A DNA stretch of 64,000 bases from NCBI RefSeq assembly GCF_047501465.1, contig NZ_JAZDRL010000002.1, positions 558,001 through 622,000 of the forward strand, given 5' to 3'. The position numbers and the translations under genes were made by a program. Below the pieces are notes generated by a model that worked only from the letters and a program-made list of their open reading frames with translations, had not been told where the DNA came from and searched no databases. Shown here one piece after another: positions 43,707-52,961 of the stretch (positions are counted from its first letter, which is position 1; each line of letters opens with the position of its first letter). The DNA is from Pseudochelatococcus sp047501465. Lineage in GTDB: Bacteria > Pseudomonadota > Alphaproteobacteria > Rhizobiales > Beijerinckiaceae.

Positions 43707-45350
43707 TCACTTCGATGTGGTGACTTCAGCGGCATCTGCTTCAAGCAGGCGTTGTCGCAGGGAAGCGCGCAAATCCTTGCGACTGATTTTGCCGACGGCC
43801 GTTGTCGAGAAGCTATCAACAAACACGACCCGATCCGGCACCTTGAAGGCCGCAAGACCGCGTTCGCGCACCCATTTCTTCAGCGCAATTGCTGCTGGTT
43901 TGGGATCGCGCGGGATGATGAATGCGCAGGAACGCTCTCCCAGATAAGGATCGGGCAGCGATACGACCGCCGCATCAAACACACCGGGATGCGCCAGCAG
44001 ATGATCTTCGATTTCCTCCGCTGAGACTTTTTCTCCTCCTCGGTTGATCTGATCTTTCGCTCGTCCCTGCACCACCAGATTGCCATCCGGACGCACAAGC
44101 ACGATATCGCCGGTGCGATAAAAGCCATCATCGGTGAATGCTGCTGCATTCGCCTGTGGTTCGTTGAAATATTGCCGGATGGTGTATGGACCGCGTGTCA
44201 GCAGGTTCCCGGCCACGCCTGGCGGCACAGGCTGATCGTTATCATCGAGAATAAGCAGCTCATCATCGGGGCTGATTGGACGGCCCTGGGTTTCGATGAT
44301 GACGTCTTTGCTGTCGCCGGGGCGGGTGTAGTTCACCAATCCTTCGGCCATGCCAAACACCTGCTGCAGAATGGGGCCGAACACGCTCAAAATCCGCCGC
44401 GCAACCTCAGGCGTGAGCTTCGCGCCACCCACCTGCAGCAGCTGGAGGCTGGAGAGATCATGCGCTGTGTTGACCGCTGCATCCGCCCATATCAACGCTA
44501 ATGGTGGTACAAGACCGGTGATCGTCACCTTTTCGCGGGCAATTAATGGAAAGGCTATATCGGGCGCGGGTGAGGGGCTTAGCACAACAGTGCCGCCGGC
44601 ATAGAGCGTGCCAAGTGTGCCCGGTGAACTCATCGGGAAATTATGCGCGATCGGCAAAGCGCCTAGATAAACGCTGTATTCGTCCACGCCACAAATCGCG
44701 TTGCTACCCCACAGGCTGTAGATGTAATCATCATGCGTACGTGGAATTAACTTCGATAAACCCGTGCTACCGCCTGAAATTTGCAGGAATGCGACGTCGC
44801 AGGCTTTCGGTGCCGTTGGCAGCGGACCCTCCGCCTTTTCAATGCTGGCGAGCGTTGCGAAAGGGCCTGCATCGCCATCCGCGACGATAACATGCTCAAG
44901 CGTAGGTGCCTTGGCCCGCACATCGGCGGCAAGCGTGCGGTAATCGAAGCCGTCAGCAGCTTCAGTAATGACATAGCCGCATGCTTCAGAACGATTGATG
45001 AAATGCACGATCTCGGTTGAGCGATGCGCAGGTAATGCAAATACAGGCAAAATCCCCGCCCGAAACAACCCGAACACCACGCTGAAAAACGGCGCTATGC
45101 TTGGCAGCTGGACGATAACGCGCTCTCCCGGCTTGAAGCCAAGCGCCATGAAGCCGCGTGCAACTGCATCAGCGCGGGTGTCGAGCTCGGCATAGGTCCA
45201 GCGCGCATCGCCAGCAACGATCGCGGTACGATCCGGCCAGCGGTGGGCGCGTTCGCGCAGCACCTGTCCGAACGTCTCACCTCGCCAGTAACCGGCTGCG
45301 CGATAGTGTTCAGCGAGGTCTTGCGGCCATGTCTGGAGAGCTGGGATCAC
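43707..45350 (-). CDS. entE: 2,3-dihydroxybenzoate-AMP ligase
   Basis: A 547-residue adenylating enzyme that activates 2,3-dihydroxybenzoate and loads it onto the aryl carrier. Motifs: SGGSTGLSKLIPRTH (phosphate loop, about residue 192), LPIAHNFPMSSPG (aryl acid pocket, with the asparagine typical of DHB ligases, about residue 230), FGMAEGLVNYTR, and the C-terminal NLVVQGRAKDQINRGGEKVSAEEIE. GTG 45350 is chosen because AAGGAG lies 6 bases before it, directly after the isochorismate synthase stop, and the resulting length matches EntE; the longer frame runs through the preceding gene. Confidence 0.93.
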   Translation of the reverse strand: MIPALQTWPQDLAEHYRAAGYWRGETFGQVLRERAHRWPDRTAIVAGDARWTYAELDTRADAVARGFMALGFKPGERVIVQLPSIAPFFSVVFGLFRAGILPVFALPAHRSTEIVHFINRSEACGYVITEAADGFDYRTLAADVRAKAPTLEHVIVADGDAGPFATLASIEKAEGPLPTAPKACDVAFLQISGGSTGLSKLIPRTHDDYIYSLWGSNAICGVDEYSVYLGALPIAHNFPMSSPGTLGTLYAGGTVVLSPSPAPDIAFPLIAREKVTITGLVPPLALIWADAAVNTAHDLSSLQLLQVGGAKLTPEVARRILSVFGPILQQVFGMAEGLVNYTRPGDSKDVIIETQGRPISPDDELLILDDNDQPVPPGVAGNLLTRGPYTIRQYFNEPQANAAAFTDDGFYRTGDIVLVRPDGNLVVQGRAKDQINRGGEKVSAEEIEDHLLAHPGVFDAAVVSLPDPYLGERSCAFIIPRDPKPAAIALKKWVRERGLAAFKVPDRVVFVDSFSTTAVGKISRKDLRASLRQRLLEADAAEVTTSK

Positions 45351-45360
45351 GTGGAGCTCC

Positions 45361-46560
45361 TTATTCCTGGATCGACTTGCCGGTTTCATCAATGCCGAGT
45401 GCCGCGAGCAGCGCTGAGAACTTGGCTGAGGTTTCCGCAACTTCCGACCACGGATCAGAACCGGTAACGATGCCTGCGCCTGCATAAAGCCGTGCGGTAT
45501 TGCCCGCAAAATCGGCACAGCGAATGGCAACCATCCAGCGCCCATCCCCTGCACAGTTCGCCCACCCGACAGCACCAGCGTAGAACCCGCGATCAAAGTC
45601 CTCAAGTTCTGCAATGGAATTACGCGCAGCCGCGCGCGGTAAACCGCAAACCGCGGGGGTGGGATGAAGTGCTGCGGCCAGTTCCAAGACCGAGATAGCC
45701 GCATCCTTCAGTCGGCCAGAGATTGCTGTTCCCAAATGCCACATCGAGGCGGTTGATATAAGCGATGGTTTGTGTGGTGCAGACAGCGCCGCGCAATAGG
45801 GTGCAAGCGTATCCAGAATGGCTTCAACGACAAATCCATGTTCAAGCTGGTCTTTCTGCGAGCTCATAAGTGCCTTTGCAGCTGCTTCATCCGCGCCATT
45901 TTCCGGGTGGCGACGGGCAGATCCGGCAAGTGGCAACGATTGCACCTGCGCCCCTCGCTTGTCTACGAGCAGCTCTGGCGTTGCGCCGATCAATGTGTGT
46001 GGTGTGCTATTTGCATCCGGCGGCAATGGCACTGCGTAGGTCGTGATAGAGGGATCACGCCGTAATTGCGCAAGAACGGCATTCAGATCAATGGGGCTTG
46101 ATGCCGTCATCAAAAGGCTGCGCGCCAGCACCACCTTGCGCAGGTCGCTCTTGCTATCCAACAGCTCCAGAGCACGTTTTACGGCTTGCGCGTAAGCTTC
46201 GGGTGCAGGCTCGGCAATGCTTTTCCAATTATTGGGCTTTGACGCTGTGTGCTTGGTGCTTGAAGGCTCTGGCAACATGCGCTCAATTCGCTCTGGTACA
46301 AAAAGATGCGCTGGTTTCGCATAATCAAAGGGCAGGATGCCTGCAATCATGCGGGCTTTTGGCTCAGCTCTCCAAAATGCAGCAATAGATTGAGATAGAT
46401 CTTTAGCAGGCACGAGCGGCAGCAGGCTTTTTGTGCCTTGGCCGACAATGGTTTCTTGAGGGCCAGAAAGGATAAACGGCAGGGTCTTACTGGCGCTTTC
46501 CATGCCAGCATTTTCAAAACCATGTCCAGCCAGGGATGCGCGCATTGCAGCTTTAGCCAT
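45361..46560 (-). CDS. entC: Isochorismate synthase
   Basis: A 399-residue chorismate-using enzyme that makes isochorismate, the first step to 2,3-dihydroxybenzoate. Motifs shared with EntC/DhbC include LIGATPELLVDKRGAQVQSLPLAGSARR (about residues 192-219), HLGTAISG, and HPTPAVCGLPRAAA followed by FDRGFYAGAVGW near residues 310-335, with SDPWSEVAETSAKF at the end. ATG 46560 is 30 bases after the binding protein stop codon. It is second in the operon, and there is only a 10-base gap to the EntE-like gene. Confidence 0.93.
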   Translation of the reverse strand: MAKAAMRASLAGHGFENAGMESASKTLPFILSGPQETIVGQGTKSLLPLVPAKDLSQSIAAFWRAEPKARMIAGILPFDYAKPAHLFVPERIERMLPEPSSTKHTASKPNNWKSIAEPAPEAYAQAVKRALELLDSKSDLRKVVLARSLLMTASSPIDLNAVLAQLRRDPSITTYAVPLPPDANSTPHTLIGATPELLVDKRGAQVQSLPLAGSARRHPENGADEAAAKALMSSQKDQLEHGFVVEAILDTLAPYCAALSAPHKPSLISTASMWHLGTAISGRLKDAAISVLELAAALHPTPAVCGLPRAAARNSIAELEDFDRGFYAGAVGWANCAGDGRWMVAIRCADFAGNTARLYAGAGIVTGSDPWSEVAETSAKFSALLAALGIDETGKSIQE

Positions 46561-46589
46561 TTGTTGACTCGGTTGATTACGCCGACCTG

Positions 46590-47753
46590 CTATCGCAGAT
46601 CGATCCAGTTTGGCCCCGCAAGGGGGACAGCGAGGAAGCGGGTGTTTAGTTCTTCAAGGGTTTTGTCAGGATCGACATCCGCAAACAGGGCAGGGTGTAT
46701 CCATTTGGCGAGCCGTTCAGCGACCAGAATGTCGAACGGTGAATTGAGAAGCTGATGCGCCAACCCATGCACTTCTCCTCGCGTAACGGGATCAAGCGCG
46801 GCAATGCCAGGTCGTGCTGCCATCTTGGCGAGGGAAGTGCGCGATTGTTCGGGCGAAAACGCCGGACCGATAACAAAGCCGCCAGCTTTTTCTGTCTGCG
46901 GGCCGCCCGTCGCAATGTAAATTTCCGGTTCGCTGCTGATAATGTATTCGATACCAAGCTTCCCGAATGCACCCGGCAGCACATCCGCGCCAATGTTATG
47001 CCCGCCTGCAAGTGTGATGTAATTGCCAACATTGCCGCGTCCGGGGGAGTTGCAGCACTCCGTCAAACCGGCATGCGCCTCCAGAAACACCTTTGGCCGC
47101 ACGAGATCGGGCTTTGCAGCAATGCGATCTATGATGCGTTTGAGGTGCGCGTTCCGGAAAGCGATGAACGCTTCTGTCCGCTCTTCCGCGCCGATGATCT
47201 GGCCAAGGATGCGCAGGCTTTTCTCAAGATTTTCAAGCGGCTGCGAGAAGAAATCGATGAACACGACAGGAATGCCCGCAGCCTCTATCTGGCGGATTTG
47301 CTCGCTGTTAGGCCCCATTCCCTCACGGAAGATGGCGACATCGGGCGCCACATCAAGCACCTGCTCAACCGATAAAGCCTCTGCCGATCCGGCTATGCGG
47401 GCCTTTTCAGCGATGGTAGGGAATTTTTGCCGATAAGCCTCATACGCAGCATCACCCAGGCGGTGCACATCATGTGGCCATGCGGCAATCAGCGAAACCG
47501 GATCAGCCACCATTAGCGATAGTGCGATCAGATAACGGCCGTCATCGACCAATAAGCGCTTGGCGTGGCGCGGTAGTGTAATGCTACGGCCCTGAATGTC
47601 AGTGATTGTAATCGGGGAGAGTGGTTGGCTTTTTGCAGCTGTTATGAATGCGCTATGAAGAATAAGAATAATTATAAAAGATAAAACAAGGAGAATAAAT
47701 TGGCGATAAATCGCATATTGTCTGAGTTTAGAAATGTTATACTCTAAATTCAT
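46590..47753 (-). CDS. Periplasmic iron-siderophore binding protein
   Basis: A 387-residue periplasmic binding protein of the FepB/BtuF class. It has a long N-terminal hydrophobic segment (FILLVLSFIIILILHSAFI, residues 19-37) as signal or anchor and a TroA-type fold: ITDIQGRSITLPRHAKRLLV, VEQVLDVAPDVAIFRE, then GRGNVGNYITLAGGHNIGADVLPG. The binding protein is the first gene of the operon; no permease, ATPase or receptor gene is encoded nearby, so transport needs partners elsewhere. ATG 47753 is used; a dyad TTTAGA-N10-TCTAAA overlaps its first codons but is not a clear iron box. Confidence 0.88.
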   Translation of the reverse strand: MNLEYNISKLRQYAIYRQFILLVLSFIIILILHSAFITAAKSQPLSPITITDIQGRSITLPRHAKRLLVDDGRYLIALSLMVADPVSLIAAWPHDVHRLGDAAYEAYRQKFPTIAEKARIAGSAEALSVEQVLDVAPDVAIFREGMGPNSEQIRQIEAAGIPVVFIDFFSQPLENLEKSLRILGQIIGAEERTEAFIAFRNAHLKRIIDRIAAKPDLVRPKVFLEAHAGLTECCNSPGRGNVGNYITLAGGHNIGADVLPGAFGKLGIEYIISSEPEIYIATGGPQTEKAGGFVIGPAFSPEQSRTSLAKMAARPGIAALDPVTRGEVHGLAHQLLNSPFDILVAERLAKWIHPALFADVDPDKTLEELNTRFLAVPLAGPNWIDLR

Positions 47754-47887
47754 CCGTTATGACTTCTCACATTTAACTCACGCAAGGCTATGGGCCGCCG
47801 TGAGCTTGAAGTCAATACGCTGATTGCCCATCAGCTATGCAGTCACAGCTGGGTCGCTGAGGGTAGGTGATGAATAGCCATAAATAA

Positions 47888-47923
47888 AACCGCGTACCGC
47901 AATATTATTAGCGGTACGCGGTT
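47888..47923 (-). terminator. Strong intrinsic terminator of the orphan pair
   Basis: A perfect 13-bp stem, AACCGCGTACCGC and GCGGTACGCGGTT, with a 10-base AT loop. Read leftward it is followed by TTATTTAT, so it most likely ends the orphan gene at 47976. Confidence 0.9.
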
Positions 47924-47975
47924 AATATATAATCACTAAAGATAACTATTGATAGTTATCGTATAAAGATTAATT

Positions 47976-48803
47976 TTACTTCTTTTTACCGAAGCAAGAA
48001 AATAAACCAGAGCAACATGATTTCAGCTCATCAATTTTATCTACTGCTTCTGCAAATAATGATTTCAGTGCTTCGCCGGCCTCTTGCAGTTCCTTGCCCA
48101 GAGCAGAAACTGCGAGTGCGGCATCAAGTATCTCGCGATTATCTATCTTCTGCTTCAGGTCTTGTGCGCGATCAATAACATCCTTGATTTGATCCAGGTT
48201 GTTGCTTAGCTTTGTCAGCAGGCCATCCTTAAGCCCGAGTTCCTGAAGACTTTGCAGATACCCTCTCCCCTTATCCAGAATATCTTCAGCTGTTTGCAGG
48301 TGCTTGAAGAATTCATCCATGCTTACTGTTTTTGATACAGTCATACGTGCATCAAACACGGTATCTGAATCGGTTATTTCAATATCGCTTTCGATATTCA
48401 TCGGAATCACAGCGGCTGCTCTAGCCGAATTTGGCGATGGAGGTGGAGTTTGAGGTATTACCAAGCTTTCATCATTTAATGTCTGAAGCTCGATTTCAAG
48501 GCTATTATTGGCAGAATTTTTCGTAGCAGGGGACGTATTAGTGGTTGAAAGGACTGATACTCGGCGCGCTTCTATCGTTATAGAATCATTCACTGACTCG
48601 CCAAAGAAAGCTGTCGATTTGCGGTGATGGCCCCGTTGTGGAGCGGAAGTGGCTGAGTGAATTCTGACGCGATTCGTGATGGGATCAATTGTATTTGCAG
48701 GTAATGTCGGTTTGGCATTATTGGTAAGGTCTGGATAAAGTGGCGTATCGCGTGTAGAATCAGACATGGAATGTGAAGGAGAGGGTGGTAAGGACATCGA
48801 CAT
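47976..48803 (-). CDS. Orphan protein with cysteine-rich basic C-terminus
   Basis: A 275-residue orphan, paralogous to the next gene upstream (48906-49664). The N-terminal half is disordered-looking, rich in Ser, Thr and Pro, with TPPPSPN. The C-terminal 115 residues are helical and conserved: EFFKHLQTAEDILDKGRGYL, QELGLKDGLLTKL, VIDRAQDLKQKIDNREI, and the last 20 residues are KSCCSGLFSCFGKKK-like, with three cysteines then lysines. That pattern looks like a palmitoylated membrane-targeting tail. No signal peptide is seen. ATG 48803 has AAGGA upstream. A host-targeted effector role is an inference only. Confidence 0.65.
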   Translation of the reverse strand: MSMSLPPSPSHSMSDSTRDTPLYPDLTNNAKPTLPANTIDPITNRVRIHSATSAPQRGHHRKSTAFFGESVNDSITIEARRVSVLSTTNTSPATKNSANNSLEIELQTLNDESLVIPQTPPPSPNSARAAAVIPMNIESDIEITDSDTVFDARMTVSKTVSMDEFFKHLQTAEDILDKGRGYLQSLQELGLKDGLLTKLSNNLDQIKDVIDRAQDLKQKIDNREILDAALAVSALGKELQEAGEALKSLFAEAVDKIDELKSCCSGLFSCFGKKK

Positions 48804-48905
48804 CTATTTTATCCTTTGGCGACAGTGAATGAATAGCTGTTGTAGCACAGCAAGTAGGAGACAATATTTCTCGAGAACAAATTATGTTTCAGGCATGAAA
48901 TATTT

Positions 48906-49664
48906 CTACTTGGATTTGTTTCCGAAGCAAGAGAAGAATGAAGAGCAACATGATTTGAGCTCATCAATTTTATCTACCGCTTCACCATAAAGTGCCTTTA
49001 GTGAATCGATTGATTGTTCCAGCTCAGTTTTCAGAGCCGAAATTTCCAGAATAGCATCAGCAATTTCGCGGTTATCAATCTTTTTCTTCAATGCCTGAGC
49101 GCGGTCTATAACATCTTTAAACTTTGTGATGCTTGCATCCAGCCTTGTCAGCAAGCCATCCTTCAGACCGAGTTCCTGCAGGGTTTTTAGATATCCTCTG
49201 CCTTTGTCAAGAAAATCTTCAGCTGCTTGCAGATAATTGAAGAACTCATCTACTGGAGATAAAGAATCCGAATGTACGCTAGCGCTGACGACCTGCAATT
49301 CAACTTCTTGTTCGATTTTTTCCGTGATTACAATAGAATCGATCGTTGTAATATTCTGCTCAAGCTCTAATACTGCTGGTGTACGTATCAATAAGGGTGG
49401 AGCATGTTCCGATGTTGCAGCAAGCATTATGTCAATAGGACGGGAGTATCCCTGATGGCGGTTATGTGCTCCCGGATATAGTGTTTCAGTCGTGTCGGAC
49501 CTTTGCAAAGAAGATGCTGGTGAAGGTGGAGGAGTGTCTGGCCAGCTGTGTTGAGACAGCATATCATCCAGCGACATGGATTGGTTCGTTGATTCTGGTT
49601 CCGGCTCAGGAAATATTGTGCGCTGATTAGTAAGTATTGGCGGGGAAGAGAGGGGCATAGACAT
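48906..49664 (-). CDS. Orphan protein with cysteine-rich C-terminus, paralogue of 47976-48803
   Basis: A 252-residue orphan, tandem paralogue of the next gene. The N-terminal region contains DTPPPSPASSL and is otherwise hydrophilic. The C-terminal domain repeats the paralogue's pattern: EFFNYLQAAEDFLDKGRGYL, QELGLKDGLLTRL, VIDRAQALKKKIDNREI, and ends in LKSCCSSFFSCFGNKSK. So the CC-x-F-x-CFG pattern is conserved, while the N-termini have diverged. ATG 49664 has AAGGAA upstream. It is about 100 bases from its paralogue. I know no family that matches. Confidence 0.65.
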   Translation of the reverse strand: MSMPLSSPPILTNQRTIFPEPEPESTNQSMSLDDMLSQHSWPDTPPPSPASSLQRSDTTETLYPGAHNRHQGYSRPIDIMLAATSEHAPPLLIRTPAVLELEQNITTIDSIVITEKIEQEVELQVVSASVHSDSLSPVDEFFNYLQAAEDFLDKGRGYLKTLQELGLKDGLLTRLDASITKFKDVIDRAQALKKKIDNREIADAILEISALKTELEQSIDSLKALYGEAVDKIDELKSCCSSFFSCFGNKSK

Positions 49665-50147
49665 TATTTTTTCCTTTTGTTAGCGACATTTTAAATGTTG
49701 CATTTAAGAATTTTCCAGATATCAAAAATATTTTTGTAATATTTACTTCGATGCGGTTAGAAGAATGTAATATTAAGCTGTAGATATTTCTTTATACATG
49801 CCAGCTCCAATCCCAGTAAATGTATCTATGCGGCATGTTCATGGATCTTATAGGATTTTCCAAAATCATACTTTTTAGTTAATGATGTTGAAGAGCATGT
49901 TTCAAGAATAAAGCGTTTATTCTAAGTTTAGAAGTGGAATGTATACTTAAGATGTATATTGTTTTTTCATCTTTTATCGTATTCTATGCTTAAACAAAGT
50001 ATTGTGGCAGATGAGAAAAAAGCCAATATTCTGAACCCAGCTTGGTTAGCTGTAAGTGCAAGGATAAATAGCTTTTGGTTCTTGCTGATGAAATATATTG
50101 AGCCAAAAATTACTGTCAAGCGTCAATTGTTGCGCGTGAGACGAATT
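49665..50147. other. AT-rich intergenic region
   Basis: About 480 bases, AT-rich, carrying the promoter of the leftward orphan pair. The plus-strand frame 49959-50168 (69 codons) overlaps the end of the hydroxylase gene and has no ribosome site, so I do not call it. No repeat stands out. Confidence 0.4.
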
Positions 50148-51044
50148 TTAAGAATGACTGTTACGTAATGCCTCGGCTTCAGCATAAAAGCGTTTTTCCC
50201 ACGCCTTATGGTTGTCGAGCCCTTCACGTATAAAGGGTGTAAATGCTGCAATGTTGAGGAGCAGCCAATTGATGATGTTTGCAGGAAATTTCAGAGGCTT
50301 AACAAAATCAACGAATAGCACTACACGTGTTTTATCAGTATGGTTCCACGCCTCATGGTTGTAGGCATCATCAAAGACGATGGCTTTACCTTCTTCCCAA
50401 TGTAAAATCTGTTGATCTACACGTATGGCTAATTTGTCACGGGGCTCGGGGACAATTAATCCAAGATGCAGCCGCAGCACGCCATTGTAAGGGCCGCGAT
50501 GTGCCGGCAGATGCTTGCCTGGCTCAAAAATAGAAAACATAGCGGTCTTCAAGCCGGGAATTTTCTGCACGATTCGCCATGTTTGCGGGCATGCAGCGAT
50601 GTTGTTCGTGGATTCCAGGCCATAGCCGGCCAGAAAGAAGGTCTTCCAATGGTCATCAGTCGAGATTGTTTTGACGTCTGAGGAAATGTCCTGAAAGCTT
50701 GGCAGCTCGTTTTGGCGTGTCAGCACCTGATCGAGCTCTTGCCGGATTAATGGCCATTCCCGTTCGATCTCTCTCACCCATGGAAAGGTAGCATTATCAA
50801 AAACGGGAGGGTTGCCAACTTTTGAATAGCGTAGATTGAGACGCTCCGCCCATGCCACGATAGCCATGAGGGTACGTGTAACGCGGCTTGCGCGCGTCAT
50901 GGGCGTTATGCCGTCGGTGCCGAAGGTTTGCGCGCCAGCTTGTGCTTTTGATTGCGGTGGTGTGGAGTCAGGTAGCAATTCGAGTTCCTCCGCATCATAT
51001 TTTGTGGTGATTAATTCATGATCGACAGGCGTATCTATTACCAA
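50148..51044 (-). CDS. Aspartyl/asparaginyl beta-hydroxylase family protein
   Basis: A 298-residue member of the Asp/Asn beta-hydroxylase family of iron/2-oxoglutarate oxygenases, which includes LpxO. The iron and 2-oxoglutarate-binding residues fit AHRGPYNGVLRLHLGL near residue 178 and FDDAYNHEAWNHTDKTRVVLFVDF near 225. A hydrophobic segment near the C-terminus (IINWLLLNIAAFTPFI) suggests membrane contact, as in LpxO, which hydroxylates lipid A acyl chains. So lipid modification is plausible. No good start is visible: TTG 51044 opens the frame, with ATG 50900 as alternative. Confidence 0.8.
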   Translation of the reverse strand: MVIDTPVDHELITTKYDAEELELLPDSTPPQSKAQAGAQTFGTDGITPMTRASRVTRTLMAIVAWAERLNLRYSKVGNPPVFDNATFPWVREIEREWPLIRQELDQVLTRQNELPSFQDISSDVKTISTDDHWKTFFLAGYGLESTNNIAACPQTWRIVQKIPGLKTAMFSIFEPGKHLPAHRGPYNGVLRLHLGLIVPEPRDKLAIRVDQQILHWEEGKAIVFDDAYNHEAWNHTDKTRVVLFVDFVKPLKFPANIINWLLLNIAAFTPFIREGLDNHKAWEKRFYAEAEALRNSHS

Positions 51045-51137
51045 GCATAGACCGTTAATGTGCGATCAAGTATATAGAATAGTTAAATTTATGCACTGAT
51101 TTTCAGCGAGAAAGTGCACAGGTCTGCATGCAAGTGG

Positions 51138-51488
51138 TCAGAGATTATTATTTTGATGCCCCTGATGAGAAGCAGACAAGCTATCTTCCTCATTTACTTC
51201 ATAAATGGTTTCAAGGACTAATGGATGCTTCAAGGTGTTGATTGGAGCGTAGGCTGAAGCGTTCTGATTGTCGGGGGCTGCTTTAGAGCGGCAGAAAATT
51301 TTCGTAAAGAAAAACCCGACGTTTTCAATGACTTTGTTCGGGCAACATCCTGTGCTTCTTATCCATTGGGCGTCGTTGCGCGCTGACGAGTTCTCTTGAA
51401 TATACAAGCTGTTATCTCGGTGCATGACAGACAGGGGAAGTGACTGATATGGTTGATTGTTAATATTGAAGTAATCGTTGTTGTTCAT
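51138..51488 (-). CDS. Small orphan with cysteine pair
   Basis: A 116-residue protein that I do not recognise. It is polar and Asn/Gln-rich at both ends, and has a central GCCPNKVIENVGFFFTKIFCR segment (residues 48-68) in which a cysteine pair, a hydrophobic helix and another cysteine followed by Arg and Lys resemble the C-termini of the orphans at 47976 and 48906. It has no signal peptide. ATG 51488 has GGAAACG upstream. It may belong to the same lipidated group, but homology is too weak to claim. Confidence 0.55.
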   Translation of the reverse strand: MNNNDYFNINNQPYQSLPLSVMHRDNSLYIQENSSARNDAQWIRSTGCCPNKVIENVGFFFTKIFCRSKAAPDNQNASAYAPINTLKHPLVLETIYEVNEEDSLSASHQGHQNNNL

Positions 51489-51599
51489 TGGCGTTTCCGT
51501 TTATTATTAATTTATTGCTTGGATATGTGATGCTTCTTTTGCCATTTGCATTCAATTGATTATTAGTTGAATGCAAATGGTGATCGGAATGAAGCGACT

Positions 51600-52442
51600 T
51601 TACAGATCGCCTGATTTAAAGCGTTCCCACATATGTGCAGTGCCGTAGAAGGCGTTGCGGTCGACATCGCCCGTGATGCCGGGGACTTTTCCCTTGGCGG
51701 TATATTGCCAGAAGTACCACTGACGCCCGTCAAAGCGGGGCGTGGGATAGCGAGGAATACTACGCACCCAGATCGGGTAACGTTCAAACTCACCACGCAT
51801 CACATCGTTAAAGAAGGTGATGTCGGTATAAATGACAGGGCGCTTGCCATAGTATTGCTCCATTGCATTCAGCAGGATCTGCATTTCTGCGATGGCCTTG
51901 GCACGTGGTATCTTTATCGGGCAGGTCTTGGAGTGCCCGTTCCATTCCACGTCAAGCACTGGTGGCAACGCATCGGGATCGACAGGCACATTCTGAAGGA
52001 ACCATGCTGCCTGCTCAATTGCTGGGCGACACCAGTATGTAAAGTGATATGCGCCGCGCGGAACGCCAGCTGCCTTTGCGCCATACCAGTTATCGAGGAA
52101 TTTGGGATCGGTGTAATCGCCGCCTTCTGTCGCTTTGATCCAGGCGAAGGCGACGCCGCCACGCCGCACCGTGTTCCAGTCGATATCCCCCTGATACCGT
52201 GCAACATCAATGCCGTGGATGGGGTAATCACGGGGGGAAGGCTCTCGTCGATTTGAGGCGCAGGCTGCAAGCAATAGCGTTAGCAATGTAATGGCAAGTG
52301 GCTTGATAGCTTTTGAGAAAGTCTTTTTTGACTTTTCGGCCGCTCGTGGCCCCTTCCAGGCGGATGGGGAATCCTCTGCCTCCCTCAGCCAGGAGGCGTT
52401 ATAAGAGGCTCCAACAGAGCAACCGGAGTGAAATGCAAACAT
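51600..52442 (-). CDS. GH25 muramidase lipoprotein
   Basis: A 280-residue lysozyme-like muramidase of glycoside hydrolase family 25. A membrane or signal segment with a lipobox, LLTLLLAAC, lies near residues 53-61. The catalytic domain has HGIDVARYQGDIDWNTV (catalytic aspartate), AWIKATEGGDYTDPKF, VLDVEWNGHSKT (catalytic glutamate) and YFWQYTAKGKVPGITGDVDRNAF, the family end. It cleaves peptidoglycan and is probably lipid-anchored in the envelope. The N-terminal 45 residues before the lipobox are longer than a usual signal, so the true start may be internal. It stands alone on its strand. Confidence 0.87.
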   Translation of the reverse strand: MFAFHSGCSVGASYNASWLREAEDSPSAWKGPRAAEKSKKTFSKAIKPLAITLLTLLLAACASNRREPSPRDYPIHGIDVARYQGDIDWNTVRRGGVAFAWIKATEGGDYTDPKFLDNWYGAKAAGVPRGAYHFTYWCRPAIEQAAWFLQNVPVDPDALPPVLDVEWNGHSKTCPIKIPRAKAIAEMQILLNAMEQYYGKRPVIYTDITFFNDVMRGEFERYPIWVRSIPRYPTPRFDGRQWYFWQYTAKGKVPGITGDVDRNAFYGTAHMWERFKSGDL

Positions 52443-52961
52443 GATGACGTGACCCGCACAATAAGTTCACAGGCTATAAGAGCTTCACCAGCAAGTCAGC
52501 AGGTTGCTTGACGGGCAATGCGCCAACCGGTGTTCCCCATCATGCCAATGATCATAAGATTGGCAGCAATAGGTTTATTCCGGATTGATGCTAGCCACGC
52601 AATAACCGTAACCACCGACTTTCTTCAGACTCTGGTTGAAGCACCATCATTGCGATTGCCGCTTGCGCTTTGATGTGTGCCCTCGCTTTCCTGCACCAGT
52701 ACCATCACTCCATATCGGTTAAGACCATATGAATCCGGCAGCCGATTGTGTCATGTTTAATGCATCATGTTTGCAATACACTTTATGCGCGTGTTCCATA
52801 ATGAATAAATGCAATAGAATTGCAAAAATCAGTATTGTATGACACCTTCGGTTGCATGGCGTTTTAGTATTCAATCTAGATGATGACGCTCTTTGCTTTT
52901 CGATCGAAGTGTAAGAATTCGAACATGTAAAAAATAAGTTTAAGTTAGTCAGGAGCATGCG
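52443..52961. other. Intergenic region upstream of the aquaporin gene
   Basis: About 520 bases with no supported gene. The region near 52780-52940 is AT-rich and should hold the aquaporin promoter. The minus-strand frame 52719-52958 has no ribosome site. Confidence 0.4.

Noticed and set aside
47727..47748. Iron-box-like dyad TTTAGA-N10-TCTAAA at the start of the binding-protein gene
   Set aside because: It lies in codons 2-9 and its spacing does not fit the known Irr or Fur boxes. No iron site could be supported.
49959..50168. Plus-strand open frame of 69 codons
   Set aside because: It overlaps the end of the hydroxylase gene and has no ribosome site.
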